Assembly: GCA_963969595.1 (NCBI GenBank)
Contig: OZ018417.1
Span: 4,652,501 to 4,716,500, forward strand
DNA length: 64,000 nt
DNA from: Neckera pumila
Taxonomy: Eukaryota > Streptophyta > Bryopsida > Hypnales > Neckeraceae
Direction of reading: 5' to 3'
Shown: positions 12,827-25,487 of the stretch, in pieces
Position numbering within the stretch: the first letter of the stretch is position 1
How the letters are laid out: every line of letters starts with the position of its first letter
Translations under genes and position numbers: made by a program
The notes under the pieces: model-generated
The model's database searches: none
Seen by the model: the letters and a program-made list of their open reading frames with translations, nothing else
Told to the model about the DNA's origin: nothing

Positions 12827-14688
12827 CTAAGAGCCATCAGAAGGGTTGTCTGATTGCATGTTTTCTTCCGTTTCAAAAACCTCAAAATCATCGGGTGCCC
12901 AGCGACCTCGAAGATCCATCTTAAAAGCGGCCATTTGAACACCCAGCAACCGCTGCATTCAGAAAAAGGCACAAACTCAGAATCTTCACACCAAGATATG
13001 GCGACGTAGTCCAAAATTTGGTAATGGATTGCTGAAAGTCATATATACTACCAACACGTGCGTGTCTAGACGAACAAGGTAAATGTAGGTTACAACAAGG
13101 CATGAGGAGGAGGAGTACCAATATTCTTGAGGCTTCTGGTGAAATGTTCTCTCCTTCAGTACAAACTGTATAGTCCGCAACTAGCTCCACAATACCTGAA
13201 CCAAAGAAGAGTATGAAATATGAGAAAAATATCTCCACTACAAGATAGGCGAGGATTCGTCCCAATAACAGAGTGTAGCATGTTGTTCCACATAACTTGA
13301 ACATCCATCCTCAAATATATTCAGAAAGATTTGCAGCAATTTCACACTGTGAGACTTTTGAAACCGCAGGCAGATCTAAAAAAAGGTGGAACTGAATACT
13401 GGGAAAGGAAAGCATACCTATATTAAGTCGCACAGGCATGCCTTGCTTGCGAAGAAATGGTTCCATGTCATGTGAGAATTGCTCTAGAGGTCCTTCTTTC
13501 AGCTCAACCTGTCGTTAAAGACGCTTATTACTATTAGTTGAGGTAAGTTCACCCTATATGTAATTGTAAAGTAAAAGAACATGCACTCGAAAAAGTCACA
13601 AACCCCTCAGGAAGTATATTGAATCAAGCACCAACCGTTTCAGTAGCAACGCTGCCTGTCCGCGCATAGTCCATCTCCTCGAACTCTTCGAATTCCCTGA
13701 GAACCTCAGCCTTTGGAAGATTGGTGAAGAATAGACCGCAAAATCCATGAACTAACTGCAAAAGTACAAGCAGAATTCTCAATTTGAATCGAATATACGC
13801 CTATTAAAGCAGACATTATAATTCACAATTTCATTGAAACAAACCTCAGTGCATCTGTGCATCATAACAACTTCCAATTAGATAAAAGGTCACTATCACT
13901 ATGCTCATTAAATTTTCCAAGCATACCTCGCTGGCTTTATGCAATCCTTCCTTCTGCTCTTCAGCATCTGTTTTGCCTAGGGCTATCTGAAGCACTTTAT
14001 TCCCTCCCAAGAAGAACCTGCTCGAGCAACGTATTAATCTCAGTCAAGACAAATTCTCGTATATTTTCGCTAAACATTAAAAAAAAAACTCTTTTCGTGC
14101 TACTATTTGAAACGTCCAGGTAGATACGAGCGTTTCGAACCTAAAATCTGACAAGAAAATGTGATTACATTAAACCAGCATAAGTGTCGAGAATTTGAAC
14201 TTCAGTCACACAACGGCCAAGTTTATAATCTTATTCCACGGTTAGGGTTTATTAAGCACCAGTTAGGGTTCATAAAGCCCCAGTTAGGGTTCATAAAGCA
14301 CAACGGCCAAGTTCATAATCTTATTCCACGGAAGACGAACGACAGAGAAGGAACACAGTACCTGGAGCTAGACTTAAGCTTCTCTTTAAATTCTTTAAAC
14401 TTGGTGTTTCGCATATTCTCAAAAGAGAAAATGTACAGAGACATATACTCATCAAGACAATCCCGAACCGACTTCACGAGCGACTCCTTCTGCTCCCTGC
14501 CCCTTTTCTTCGTCTTAGACAAAGTCACTGCGTCATCACCACACGCACAAACCTCGGAATGACCTCTCCATTCCAAATGATACACAAAATTGGATTCAAT
14601 CACAACACAAACAATAACAACGAAGCTCCTTTCAAGAGATTCCGGGCTGTGCAATCTCACCGAGCTTGTCACGCTTCGACTTCGGCAT
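12827..14688 (-). CDS. MRT4: Ribosome assembly factor MRT4 (uL10-like)
   Basis: Seven exons on the minus strand: 14661..14688, 14362..14527, 13927..14017, 13636..13755, 13418..13508, 13119..13195, 12827..12952; 232 residues, close to the usual ~235-240. The protein starts MPKSKRDKLVTLSKTKKRG and carries the family blocks VFSFENMRN-like (here IFSFENMRNTKFKEF), RFFLGGNKVLQIALGK, GLFFTNLPK, EEMDYARTGS, PLEQFSHDMEPFLRKQGMP, ARIL and the C-terminal MAAFKMDLRGRW. MRT4 is a nucleolar paralogue of stalk protein P0/uL10. It holds the stalk-base site on pre-60S particles until replaced by P0. All junctions are GT-AG and in phase. Intron 2 contains a telomere-like mini-array. Near-certain by family resemblance. 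Confidence 0.95.
14209..14331. repeat. Telomere-like mini-repeat flanked by 33-bp direct repeats, in MRT4 intron 2
   Basis: Three ~21-bp units of GTTAGGGTTYATWAAGC type occupy about 14241-14299. They lie between two copies of a 33-bp block that starts CACAACGGCCAAGTT and ends TATTCCACGG (14209-14241 and 14299-14331, nearly identical). Confidence 0.8.
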
Positions 14689-15263
14689 GATTACAGCGTC
14701 GGTTGCGCAGGAAACGACGGAGACGAGAAGAGTACTGAGCCAGCGCACATGCCACTATTATATCGTGGCGGGTGCCGGTGGTGGGTGGCGGAGTCGGGCT
14801 TGCGCCTGGCGGAACTGGTAAGGTGTACCAAAAGAGAAGCGGCGAAGAAGCGAGGGGCGAGGACTGAGGGAAAATTGCTCCAACCGTGCCGCAAAACGAA
14901 TCTTATATGAAGTTGCGACCAGTCTGCGGCGCTGCCAGTTTGAAGGAGGAAGGCGAAGGGGAGAGAAGCTAGGGATACAGAACTGCGAACGTTCTGCACT
15001 TGAGGGCGGGTTGATATAAAGAATTGTAAGAATTTAAATAAAACATTACAGAATTGCTATTTTCTGTAGTTTATATTTTTTTTAAATTATTTATAAAGTT
15101 TATTTTCAACTCGAAAGGTCCCTTTTTGAAAATGATTGATTACGATTTTTCTACTCAAGATTTTGTGCAAGGTTGTCCATTGCAGTCTTGACTTTCCGTA
15201 GTGTTAAGGGCTCTTGGAAATGAGTGTGAAATACAATAGATGTTTTAAAAAAATTCACATTAA

Positions 15264-15835
15264 CCCTTTAAGGACTGGTCAACCACTTTTTGGTCGATTT
15301 TATGACTTTTTGTCTCTTACTATTTATAGAACATCTGATTTCAAAAAACTTAGAGAAGAACGCAATTAGAGTGTCTTCGTACACTCCTAACAGAGCCAAT
15401 TCCAAGAGAATGCGTGCAAAATTGAGTGAGTTGTGCTTGTTTAAACTTGAAATGGCCTAACCTTCTATATTGGAGTTTTCAAAGAAAAATGCATATTTTA
15501 TGTAAAAGACAACTATATATATGTGCAAAGGAATTAGCCAAAAGGTTTTTCGTCAATTTTCAAACTATATACTCAAATTTATGTCCAATTGTAGCAAACC
15601 CTAATTAGAACTAGTGCCAACAAGTGTTTATGACACACCAATCTTCAAAGAGTAATTACAAAGATGTAACCATTGGATCACTTTCATTTTTTGTTTGCTT
15701 CAAGGATCTAACCCATAGAACCAATTTACACAATCTGATCTAGAATTACATCTTTGAAGAAGGCATGAAACAACACTTTTTTATAAATGTATGCAACTAC
15801 GCTTGCCCCCCAAATCGACCACGGTCCTTAAAGGG
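15264..15835. mobile_element. TTAA-flanked TIR element, short subfamily (572 bp)
   Basis: CCCTTTAAGGACTGGTC follows TTAA (15260-15263), and ACGGTCCTTAAAGGG precedes TTAA (15836-15839). The outer 12 bases are perfect inverted repeats. The related but longer elements of this window end in CCCCTAAAGGACC instead. No coding capacity. The TTAA on both sides and the CCC start fit a piggyBac-type MITE. Confidence 0.7.
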
Positions 15836-18058
15836 TTAAAAATTCATTTAAAAAACAATTGAAGTGGTTTTGAAATTAAAGTTGTACATCAATTGGAATT
15901 ATGTACTTTATGTCCTTTATCGTCATTTTTTTTGCGACCTATTCTCTAGATGAGACTCATGTACAAAGGACTAGACAATTTAAAATCGTTTTTGTAATTT
16001 AACCCCTAAATGACGGACCCATAACCATTGATTTCAAGCCTCATTGCCCATCATTGAATTTGTTGCCATTTTGCAAATAGATATGTATGAAATTTTTTAT
16101 ATTTATTCTTTAGAGATGAAATTATATGTCTAACTTACATCACAAAAAATTTAGATTCCTTTTGTAGAAAATTGATTTATTTAACAATTTTATTGAAGAA
16201 AAAGAAGAAAAATCACATCAAATAGAAAATTATTTCAAAAAAACAAAAAATTCACTATGTGTGTATATTACAATGACAAAGTTCATGGTATAAATTCAAT
16301 GTCCGTATCATTCCATAATTAGACAATAATAGACATTGAAAATACATCTAAAGTTCAAATTGCAATAAAATATTCAATATTACAAATTTTCTCAAAATTC
16401 AATTTGGAGTAGAAACTAGAGGAGATGACCTTCATTTTGCTAGTTGGGCTCAAACTCTAAAAACATCAAGTTTTGTGGAGAAATTTAAGATTTGGAACAA
16501 GGAGCAACAACTTCTTTAAATACACTAAAATGGCATATCATTTGTGATCCGTTTTTTTTTAAAACTTCTCATTTATGTGAAGACGAACACTAGCGAGACT
16601 ACAAATTCAATTGGATATTCTTCATAACTCAACATCCTAGGTGGATCACTTAGCACATTTTAGAAATGACGTGTGGCATAATATAGAGAAGGGTTTATTC
16701 TTTTGAGGTAAAATTTATAATTTTATTACAAATAAAGTAGGGTTCATTCAAAGGAAAAAATCTATTATAAATAAGTTAGGTAGCCTAAAAATTTAGACCA
16801 TTAATTTTGTTACATCTAATTTAGGGGCTGGTCATTGGAATCCTTTGTATTGTATTTAGTAGGGTTCATATATCTAATACATTACAGCTAGGTTGTGATT
16901 GCTTTTTTACACACAATCTGATTTCATATAATTCTCACCCTTACAAAATTTACACTCTTTCTAGTCCAAAACTATTCTTATCACTTCCAGTACTTTTTAG
17001 CAAGTACTCACTTGACACAACATTCATTAACACCCACTTGTAGACTTTCCTCCATAACCAAATACAACCACAAACCACACTTTATAACATCATGTGACCT
17101 TAGCATTTCATGCACACATGGGAAATACTTTTCATCTTAGTAGATCACATAAACTCCTCCATGCCTCCATCATATCAACTATGTTAAGTGCAATTCTACA
17201 TTTCTCTAAATTAAACACTTAGGGAATATAAACTCTCAACCATCAAGCAGCTTATAAACTTTCAATAACCAGCCTTTAAAACTACAATCACATCACAATC
17301 AACCACTAATTAACAATCACAGTTCTGCATTTTTCAGACCATTTTAACCATATTTACTCACATCAACATCAACTGAGTTGCAGATATTTCGTATAACTCC
17401 AAATAGGTGAAAAAATCACCATTTACAATTTTTATAAAATAGGAACCGCCCAGCAGTTACCAACCATAGAAAAGACAATTAATTGCTCCAAAATCACCAA
17501 ATTAGAACTGCCTTGCAACTCCACCTCAGATACTTGATAAGTTCTCCTACTTGGCAGCCAACCCCTATGACCAAATATACACCCTACTTTACTCTTCTTA
17601 CCCCAAAACAACTCAAATCAATATAAAATCAGCAATCAATTTGCAAAAACAAGTTCAAAACCACACAAAAACCCGCCCAATTTCAAAAATTTACAAATCC
17701 AACTAGTGAATCTACACTTCCAAAGGTACATTGGTACGTTGGTCCAGAGCGGAACCTGAATTATACAACCAAGATGAAATTGAATTTTTTTCAGCTAACC
17801 ATTCTGCAGAGTTTCTTAATAAATTTACATGAAAGCCAAATTGAACGGACCTTAGTCCCAAGTGGTTTGACATGTTTTGGAGCATTTTTGATATCCTTAT
17901 CCTTTTTTAAGTTGGAATACCATTGCTTTATTTGTGTCGCATTTGAATTTTGGGTATGCGATATATTTTTTTCTTATAGAAATACATTGGTGTCCTAAAA
18001 TTGACAAAAGTGTATTAGCCTCAAGAATAGGACGTCAACAAGAAAGTCATACTTTACT

Positions 18059-18500
18059 CCAACAAAAGTGTCACAAAAAAATAGGGTGCAAAAAAAGAAT
18101 ATCTTCTCAACCACCCAAAGTGCCTTACAAACACAATAGGATGTAAAAAAGGAAAAAACAAATTTACACCAATCGTCAACCCTAAACCAAAAAAAATAGG
18201 GTGTGAAAAAAGATAATAAAGGAATTAAAATACACCCTAAATCAAATAGCCTAATCCCAAAAATAGAATATCAACAATTGCTTCAATATTACCCACCAAC
18301 AAAAGTGTCACCAAAAAAATAGGGTGCAAAAAAAAATATCCTTTTCAAACCATCCAAAGTGCCTTATCAACAAAATAGGATGTAAAAAAGGAAAAATAAA
18401 TCACACCAACCGTTCATCCTAAACCCCAAAAAATAGGGTGTGGAAAAGGAATATAAAATACACCCTAAATCAAGTAGCCTAAACAAAAAAAAAATAGGAT
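18059..18500. repeat. Tandem repeat, ~237-bp period, two copies plus a partial one
   Basis: CCAACAAAAGTGTCAC at 18059 recurs at 18296. Within each copy the same order of blocks follows: AAATAGGGTGCAAAAAA, CCAAAGTGCCTTA, AATAGGATGTAAAAAAGGAA, AAATAGGGTGTG and TACACCCTAAATCAA. A shorter AAATAGG(R)T motif recurs as a sub-repeat to about 18560. Confidence 0.8.
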
Positions 18501-19104
18501 CTCAAAAAGAAAAAAAAGCTTAACATCAATCATAGTTTCTCCACAAAAAAATAGGGTGTAGAAAAGAAATTCATGCTTTGTACCAAATAAAATTTCTAAA
18601 TGTTGAAATGCTAAAACTAAGTTGTTTCAAAACGCATGGAACATGATTGATTTCCACACATGCAATCTTTGGACTTTTTTTAACCTTTTTGCTTTCACGT
18701 TGCTTTTCAATTCACTTTTTTTCTTTATAAAGAAAATAGCCTAAAAAAAATTGTCCTTACATGGCTAGTATAAGTAATAATAGAGTACCATAATATAGGC
18801 CATTTTGCCGAATTACATAATTATAGGGGCCCTTGCCGCACGGGGAGTATAAAGCATACAAAGAGTGATCCATCCGAGCTCAACATGAAAGGTCAACAAT
18901 GTGAAAGGAGGATGAAAGTGCTTCTAGTAGCTTTACAGCTGATTGGATTGTTGAAGCCACATAATGGTGGTCTAGGCGTTTCAAGGTTAAATAACTTGAT
19001 GATAAAATATAATTTCTTTCAATCTGTAAATGTTATTGTTGGATTTTCTTTTCCTATGTGATCTAGAACATGTGAGGTTTTAATTTAAACCAACAGTGCT
19101 AGTA

Positions 19105-19325
19105 TGTGAGCCCAAGAATGCGAGCTTATGAGCATGGAGCCTACAGTATAGGTAGCTAATATATAGATACCATACACTATAGACGGTTTATGTATCATAA
19201 ACACCTATAATATGGGTATTAGTAACATATGTATCCTATAATCATAAACGGTTTCTATAGTATATACACCTATAATATAGGTGTGAAGTATTTTAGGCTC
19301 ATATGCTCACACTCTAATGCTCACA
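19105..19325. mobile_element. MITE with TGTGAGC termini
   Basis: The left end begins TGTGAGC and continues to GAGCTTATGAGC; the right end has GGCTCATATGCTCACACT and finishes GCTCACA. The inner part is itself palindromic (ACCTATAATATRGGTR and complement). 221 bp, no coding capacity. Confidence 0.5.
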
Positions 19326-19654
19326 GAACAGCAACCCTTGATGTGTAACCAAAGTCGTTTCACATTTTTTGGACCTCTATGGAGTTACATAAGAGTTTGT
19401 GAAAGTTGAAACATAATATTCACTAAAATGTTTCATGAACTTTGAATTTAAACATTAAAACATTTGCAATACACATAGGCTACAGAATTTCATGCAAATT
19501 TCTAAAGAAAAAAATAAAAATAGGTCTCATAAATTTCAAAATGTTCTCTAAAAATTTGAATTTATTATCATATATGTACATAAAAGTGTTTAAAATCATG
19601 ATAAATGTAGAAGTTACATTGCCACTTGTATTGTAGAGAATCTATACCTTAAAT

Positions 19655-19870
19655 TAGGATTTTTTGTTTGTTTGTTTGATATGTTGAGATCTCAAAATTG
19701 TAAGTTGTTCTTGGTACCGTTGGAAAGCTCTTTGCAAGGAGGGGTGCATGGACTTTGTTTTCTAGCATTTGGAACTAAGGTGTGCAAGTTATGAATTTCC
19801 AAGTTTTATAAATCAGAAAATCGACTGAAGTTATCTTTTGTTTTGAAAAAAACTTGACTTTTACATCAAG
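19655..19870 (+). repeat. Diverged copy of the compound satellite-linked repeat
   Basis: (TTTG)n is followed by TTGGTACCGTTGGAAAGCTC, GGAGGGGTGCATGGACTTTG, TTTGGAAC and AAGTTATGAATTTC. These blocks occur in the same order as in the copy at 45.0-45.3 kb and, inverted, at 41.6-41.8 kb. Confidence 0.65.
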
Positions 19871-22800
19871 TGTCCAAATGCTACAAAACAAAGTCCTTGC
19901 ATTCCTTTGTGCATAGAGCTTTATATTTGTCCCAAGAACGCAACCTCTCACATTATAGTGAAAAGTGAGAAGGTTATTGAAATTCAAAATTTCAATGAAT
20001 TAAAAAATCAAATAAATATTTTTACTATGTATTTGGGAGTGGAAACAGCACAAAGCACACCAATTAGTCTATACATGTTTTTCAAATTGTTTGAACTTCA
20101 ATTACAGCATTGAGAATTTGATTTGGAAATGAATGGTTTCAATCATTGGAAATCCTGCATTTTTTTTCCCTTGGTGTTTGGCGTAGTGTGGAGTGGCGTT
20201 GCGCTCAAGTGTGTGGAGATTGGCTTTTGCCACTGCCATCCGCCTGGAATTTCTGCGCCAACCAATGGCGGCCGGCCATCTAGCCTGGCGGATGGCAGAT
20301 GGCAAATGGCGTGGCTGTATAGTGGCATGTGCACTGGCTAGAAGTTGCCTTTGCTAGTATTTTTATGATCTCTACAACTGTAGTTGTTCATTATGTGCGA
20401 CATGACCTGTAATCTTACATTATGGAGCCAGTTTGTCAGGCCTGTGGGACTAGGAGCAGTGCTCGGGGCAGGAGTCATCATCCTCTTGTTAGTAGGTGGA
20501 TTGGCGTTTCTGTAGAAGAGGACTCAAAAGCCTCATCATTCGAAACAATTCATCATTAGTATGTAACCTTTTGATATTGATGTCTTCGGCCAATAGGTAT
20601 ATCTGAGCTTTAGGATACTGCTTCAGAGTCTTCAAGTTGTTGCAAGCACATTTTTCATTCAGTTTCTATGCTTCTTTTTCTTTGAAATCAATTCTTCTTT
20701 AATAGTTGGGAGAGAACTTGTCTCTTGACTTGTTTCCATTGTGGCAACCAAACAAAGAGTCAAAGTTTGACATTTAGTAAGGTTTGTGCACCTATGATCG
20801 TCACTAATTCCAACTAAGCACAATTACTGATGTTAAACATAAATAATTCATTGGATCTTTTATTGGATTCCAACACTAAAAGAGGATTCCAACACACTTT
20901 AGATTTCATTGTTTGGATGTTGTATGAATAAGTTATGAATTTTCAAGCTATTGCCTTTAGATATACACAAAACCAAAACAAGGCTCTCCTCGACTTCCAT
21001 GTTTTGTTTTTGTACATCTTGTGTAATGAGTATCTTGGTTTCTCTTACTCTTTTTTGGTGCAAACGTAGGTGACAAATGTAAGTGACATTTGCGGCAGTA
21101 TTGATTATGGGTGTACAGACCTTGTGGAGAGCATGTATGGCATTTAGTGAGTTTTCTTTTACTTGGTAGTTTAATTTCTCCCCATCTCATACAGTATGAG
21201 CTCAAGATTATGCACCAAATGAATTTTTTTTGCTTTTGCCAACTGAAGACTGTTCTGTTGTGCTCCTAAGTGAAGAATTCTATGCTGTGCAACTCTGTGA
21301 GAATGTTATGTTGTGCTCATTTTACTATCATGGGAGTTTAACAGATTGGAGTTCTTGAGCATTTGCTTGATGAATATGAGTAGAAGAGTCTAAATCGATT
21401 ACCTGTATTTCTACTTCATGAATCATTGGTTTTTCTATGCTATGTTACACAACCTCATCTTGCCAGTGATGTGATTGTAGACAGTTTTTGAATGACCTCA
21501 GATTAGAGTGCATCGAGCAACAGTGATCAAAATCAAACTTTAAAAAACTCAAACTTTAATCATGTAACGTCATTGCGTACATTAAGTTCCAATGGATGAC
21601 AAAGAATCCTTCTATGTAAGACAGACGTGTAGATGTTCATCCTTGGAATGTTGTGTGAAAAGGAGAGGTTTTGCATGCATAGTGGTTTGACCTTCAATGA
21701 GTGCTCTTAGGTTTTTTTAAAAGCAAATGATTCAAATGCATTTATAGAGTTGTATGACTCTAGACTAGTAGTCAAACAAGGTTGAATCAAAAAATACAGA
21801 ATAATTTTTTAATCAGACTCATTTGACTATTGGTTGAGAGTCAAACAATCCTATAGAGACCCCAAGTTTTCTCTAATGGTACCAAAAAGGATGATTTCTA
21901 TGGTGACCAACCTGTTGTTCTAGGGTTAACTCAAAAGTGAAGCATAACATTGTAGAAGTTGAGAAAAAATTACAAACAATACATTGAGATGCATTTTGAA
22001 AGCTGACTTTGTATATAGTGCTCTCTCAAACCCTACATCCCTGGCAAGAGAAAATCATCTAATTAGATTTGCATAGAAATAATAGTACTATGAAATTCAA
22101 CTTATACAACTCCAACTCAATCTAAAAGACTCAAAAATTTCATTTCCTATTTTGATATAACATGAAAGTTCCCTCTTACTCATTTAGTTTTACCAAATAT
22201 ATCATAAAGTATTAGGCTTGATCATTTAAAAGGGGATAGGAATATTGGAGAATTCGCATAAATATTGTTCGATTGGATAGAATTACAATTCCAAAATGGA
22301 TGACTAAATTCTCAATACGGATGAATAAATACCTTTCATTGTGGGAATAAGCCAATATTAGTTTTCGCAGTGCAAGGACAATCTTTGGTGTGTCTTGCTA
22401 GTTTGATTTAAGAATACCGATTCAGGGGCTATGAACTCTTGGTGTTGCAATCCACTAGCAAGACACACAAATAGTGCAATAGCAAATTTATAGCAATCAA
22501 TTTGGTAGAGCAGTGACAAAATGTAAAGTTGGAGCGCTACCATGTACATGGATTTTTGTATAAGTCCAGAATTAGTTAAATATGAGTTTTGTTCTTCATG
22601 GGGAATAATTATGTTAGAGATTGTATACGGACATTTTGTATTTCATTGTTTTAGATCTCCTCCTTTTAGTTTGGGGAGAGATTCAAAAGCTCAAATACAA
22701 TATCAACCCAGCTCAAGACCAAGTGTACTCAAGTGAAGGGCGTGAACTTTCACCTACAACAGTAGACTATGGATCATGGCATCAAGAACCGATTGAAACA

Positions 22801-23713
22801 TATTTCGTCCAATTACAACAATCTCTCATACCGATATGCAAACATTATAAATAGCCTAGTGGATCCTCATGCGGACTTTTTGCAATAGCTTATACCATAG
22901 ACATTGTATTCCTCATTGACCTTGAGACAATGCTAGTTTTACTTTACATTCATTTTGTTTATGTAATCATCTAATAAACTTTATAAAATCAAGTTTTCAA
23001 TCATTTTTTCTACTACTTCAAATTTCAAATGGTGTATATTTAATCAATCTACAATGACAATCTTCTAAAAAATTTCGTAAAAAACACTTTTCAATCATTT
23101 TTTCTACTACCTTGAATTTAAAATGGTTTATATTAATCAATTTACATTGACAACCTTTTGCTAGCTAGGTGTTTGATTTGGTATATATTGCAAGATTGCA
23201 AGTATACAGAAATGTGAAGTTGTGTGACTCCATATTTGGTACACTATAGCAAAAACATTTCACAACCATGTCAAGCTAATACTCAAAATAAAAAAATAAA
23301 AATTACCCAAAAAATTGGTATACAGTCTCTTTTTCATTTAGAAAAACTTTCAAGGATTTTTTAAGATCAACTCTCAGTGATGGTACAACAATTTGTTTTG
23401 CATGTGTAATCATGTATGGTTCATCGTTATAGCTTAATAAATATTCTAGTCATTTTATTACCTTCAATTTTTAACTCCCAAATTTGATAAAATTTAAAAT
23501 AAAACAATTGGAGCTTATATATATAGTGAAAGTTAAAACAATCTTTGTTGATTAATATGTATATAGGCAAATTATCATGTAATAAATATATGTCAACACA
23601 TGCAATTAATTTATTTCAAAGAGTTGTCATGATAAGTTGATGCTTTGATTGATTACAATGTTTATTGCATATTAGTATAAGAGTGAGGTTGCTTTCAATA
23701 TTAACAACAACGC

Positions 23714-23808
23714 ATCAAGCTTGACATTAAACTTGTTGATCATAGTTTTTTTATTTTTGATGAGCATAAATGATGGTAATGATCAACAAGTTTAATGTCA
23801 AGCTTGAT
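23714..23808. repeat. Perfect 30-bp inverted repeat with 35-nt loop
   Basis: The arm 23714-23743 (starting ATCAAGCTTGACATTAAACT) is exactly complementary to 23779-23808. Transcribed from either strand it would fold into an uninterrupted 30-bp stem. It may be a small MITE core or a small-RNA hairpin; the sequence alone does not decide. Confidence 0.75.
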
Positions 23809-24483
23809 AAAATGCAAAGTAACAACTATGTGATCAAATGGTAGAGAGGCAACCTTCTATAGCCCTAAGTTCATAACTCCATGGATATCCCGACAATCAT
23901 TCATATTGATTATAGTGAAGACTACATTGGAACAAGATAAACTCAATATTTTAGGGTTTAGAGTGCCCTTTTCTCATTGAGTAGAGGTCATTGTATCCCT
24001 TGGCCATCTTTTCTAGCCTATTCTTGTAATCTCCACTATCTCAATGTTTAAGTGCCTTCTTATTTGCTCCTTTCATATCCCAAACGGCTTGTTACTTTCC
24101 TTGCCTCTCACTATCATCCCTTAAATTGTCCAATTAAGACTTTAGCTTTCACTTCAAGATTCTTCAACACGTATGAGAATTCAATATTATCAAGTGTTTC
24201 TATATCATTGATGAAGATGTAATGACAATCTTATAAATTCAAGTCAATACTTATTATTGATATATTATATGAAAAGTGTTGCATTTTGGCATTAAATTGA
24301 TTTAAACAAACGTATGTATAGGTGAAGATTTAGACAAGTTATGTGGAAGTTTTCATATATAAATGATTTAGAAGTAGCTCAATTTGGATTGAGTTGGAGA
24401 CCCAAGTGATTTTTAGTTTCAACATTGAATTTATTTTTGTTTTATTTGTATTATAATTTAAGATCATTGTGTACAAATAAATA

Positions 24484-24774
24484 ATGAAGAGTTTGGTAGA
24501 AAGTTGCAAGCAAAGTAAAACCTTAGTGAAGCTCAAAAAAATGGCCAAAGAAATTCGAGAAAGCAGAAGCATGCAAAAACTCAAAGAGCTTTCAAAGGAG
24601 GTTCATCAAACAATGGATAAGTGTTTCATTCAAACTTCTTTTGTGCCATTGCTCTCTGCCCCTGAAAATTATCCTCTTGAAAAGTCTCTAGAAAATGACT
24701 TCCTTCCATTCAAACATATCTTTTCTTTGCTACTCAAACGCATGCAATTCAATTCAAGGTATCTTTGGGTATAA
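24484..24774 (+). CDS. Doubtful small protein, 96 residues
   Basis: One open frame with a lysine-rich, helix-prone N-terminal half (KLKKMAKEIRESRSMQKLKE, then SKEVHQTMDKC) and a hydrophobic C-terminus. I do not recognise a family. It lies 0.7 kb upstream of the STPGR gene on the same strand. A possible splice donor (CAATTCAAG followed by GTATCT) near its end leaves room for it being an exon of something larger. It could equally be a chance frame in AT-rich DNA. Confidence 0.2.
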   Translation: MKSLVESCKQSKTLVKLKKMAKEIRESRSMQKLKELSKEVHQTMDKCFIQTSFVPLLSAPENYPLEKSLENDFLPFKHIFSLLLKRMQFNSRYLWV

Positions 24775-25487
24775 GATTTGAAAGTTCAAAAATTAAAAAT
24801 ACAAAGGAAGATGAAGAGTGTTGTTGTAGATGTGTGAACAGGTGTTTTGTGTATTTCGACAATATAAGGACTTGAAAGATGCAAAAGAACATAAGTCAAG
24901 CTGACTAGAATATCAATTATTGTCTGTAGGTAGTCATTGAAACTTGATATTCTTTTGTAGTCTTGACTTTACATCTTTCTTTTATTATTGCCTAGGGGAG
25001 AAAAGGACATTATTTTGTAATTCTCCTTTTCCACCAATTGTATATGAAAGAAAATATTTGAGAGGAATTTTTTTATCATAATTTTTCTCAACCAAGATTT
25101 TACATATATCTTATTAGTAATAAAGAAGATCTTATCTTCCAATTCAAGATTGTTTTCCAGTGATGGTAAATAGTATATTGAATGTGATTAATCCAACTTC
25201 TATGCCATATATATTAAAGTTTACAAAAGCTAAACTAAATTGAGAATTTTTTTTATTACAAAAGCAGTTATGGATGTGAAGGTTCCTTTACGCCTCATTA
25301 TTGGATTCATTATAATTGGCATGTTTTCCCATGACGATGATTCAAGCATTGGCCTCATAAAAAGCATCCTATACTGAGATTTTTAAAAGTAAAAATGATT
25401 GGTTCAACTTATGATCAAATATAATGTGTGAATTGCATGCATTGCATGCGTGATCCAAATTTAAACTGCAAATAGGCAACAATTAAG

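Larger units (their letters stand above)
14689..25487. other. Long gene-poor AT-rich region
   Basis: Almost 11 kb without a confidently called gene. It contains the MRT4 promoter side (14689 to about 15000, GC-richer), a TTAA-flanked element (15264-15835), a ~237-bp tandem repeat (about 18059-18500), a MITE (19105-19325), a diverged copy of the compound satellite repeat (about 19655-19870), a GC-rich patch of TGGC-rich sequence (about 20185-20340) and a perfect hairpin (23714-23808). A 96-codon frame at 24484-24774 is listed separately as doubtful. The remainder shows no recognisable structure. Confidence 0.5.

Noticed and set aside
14313..14672. 119-codon minus-strand frame running through MRT4 exon 2 and intron 1
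   Set aside because: The part upstream of 14527 is intron read-through; the spliced model with the 28-nt first exon gives the exact family N-terminus.
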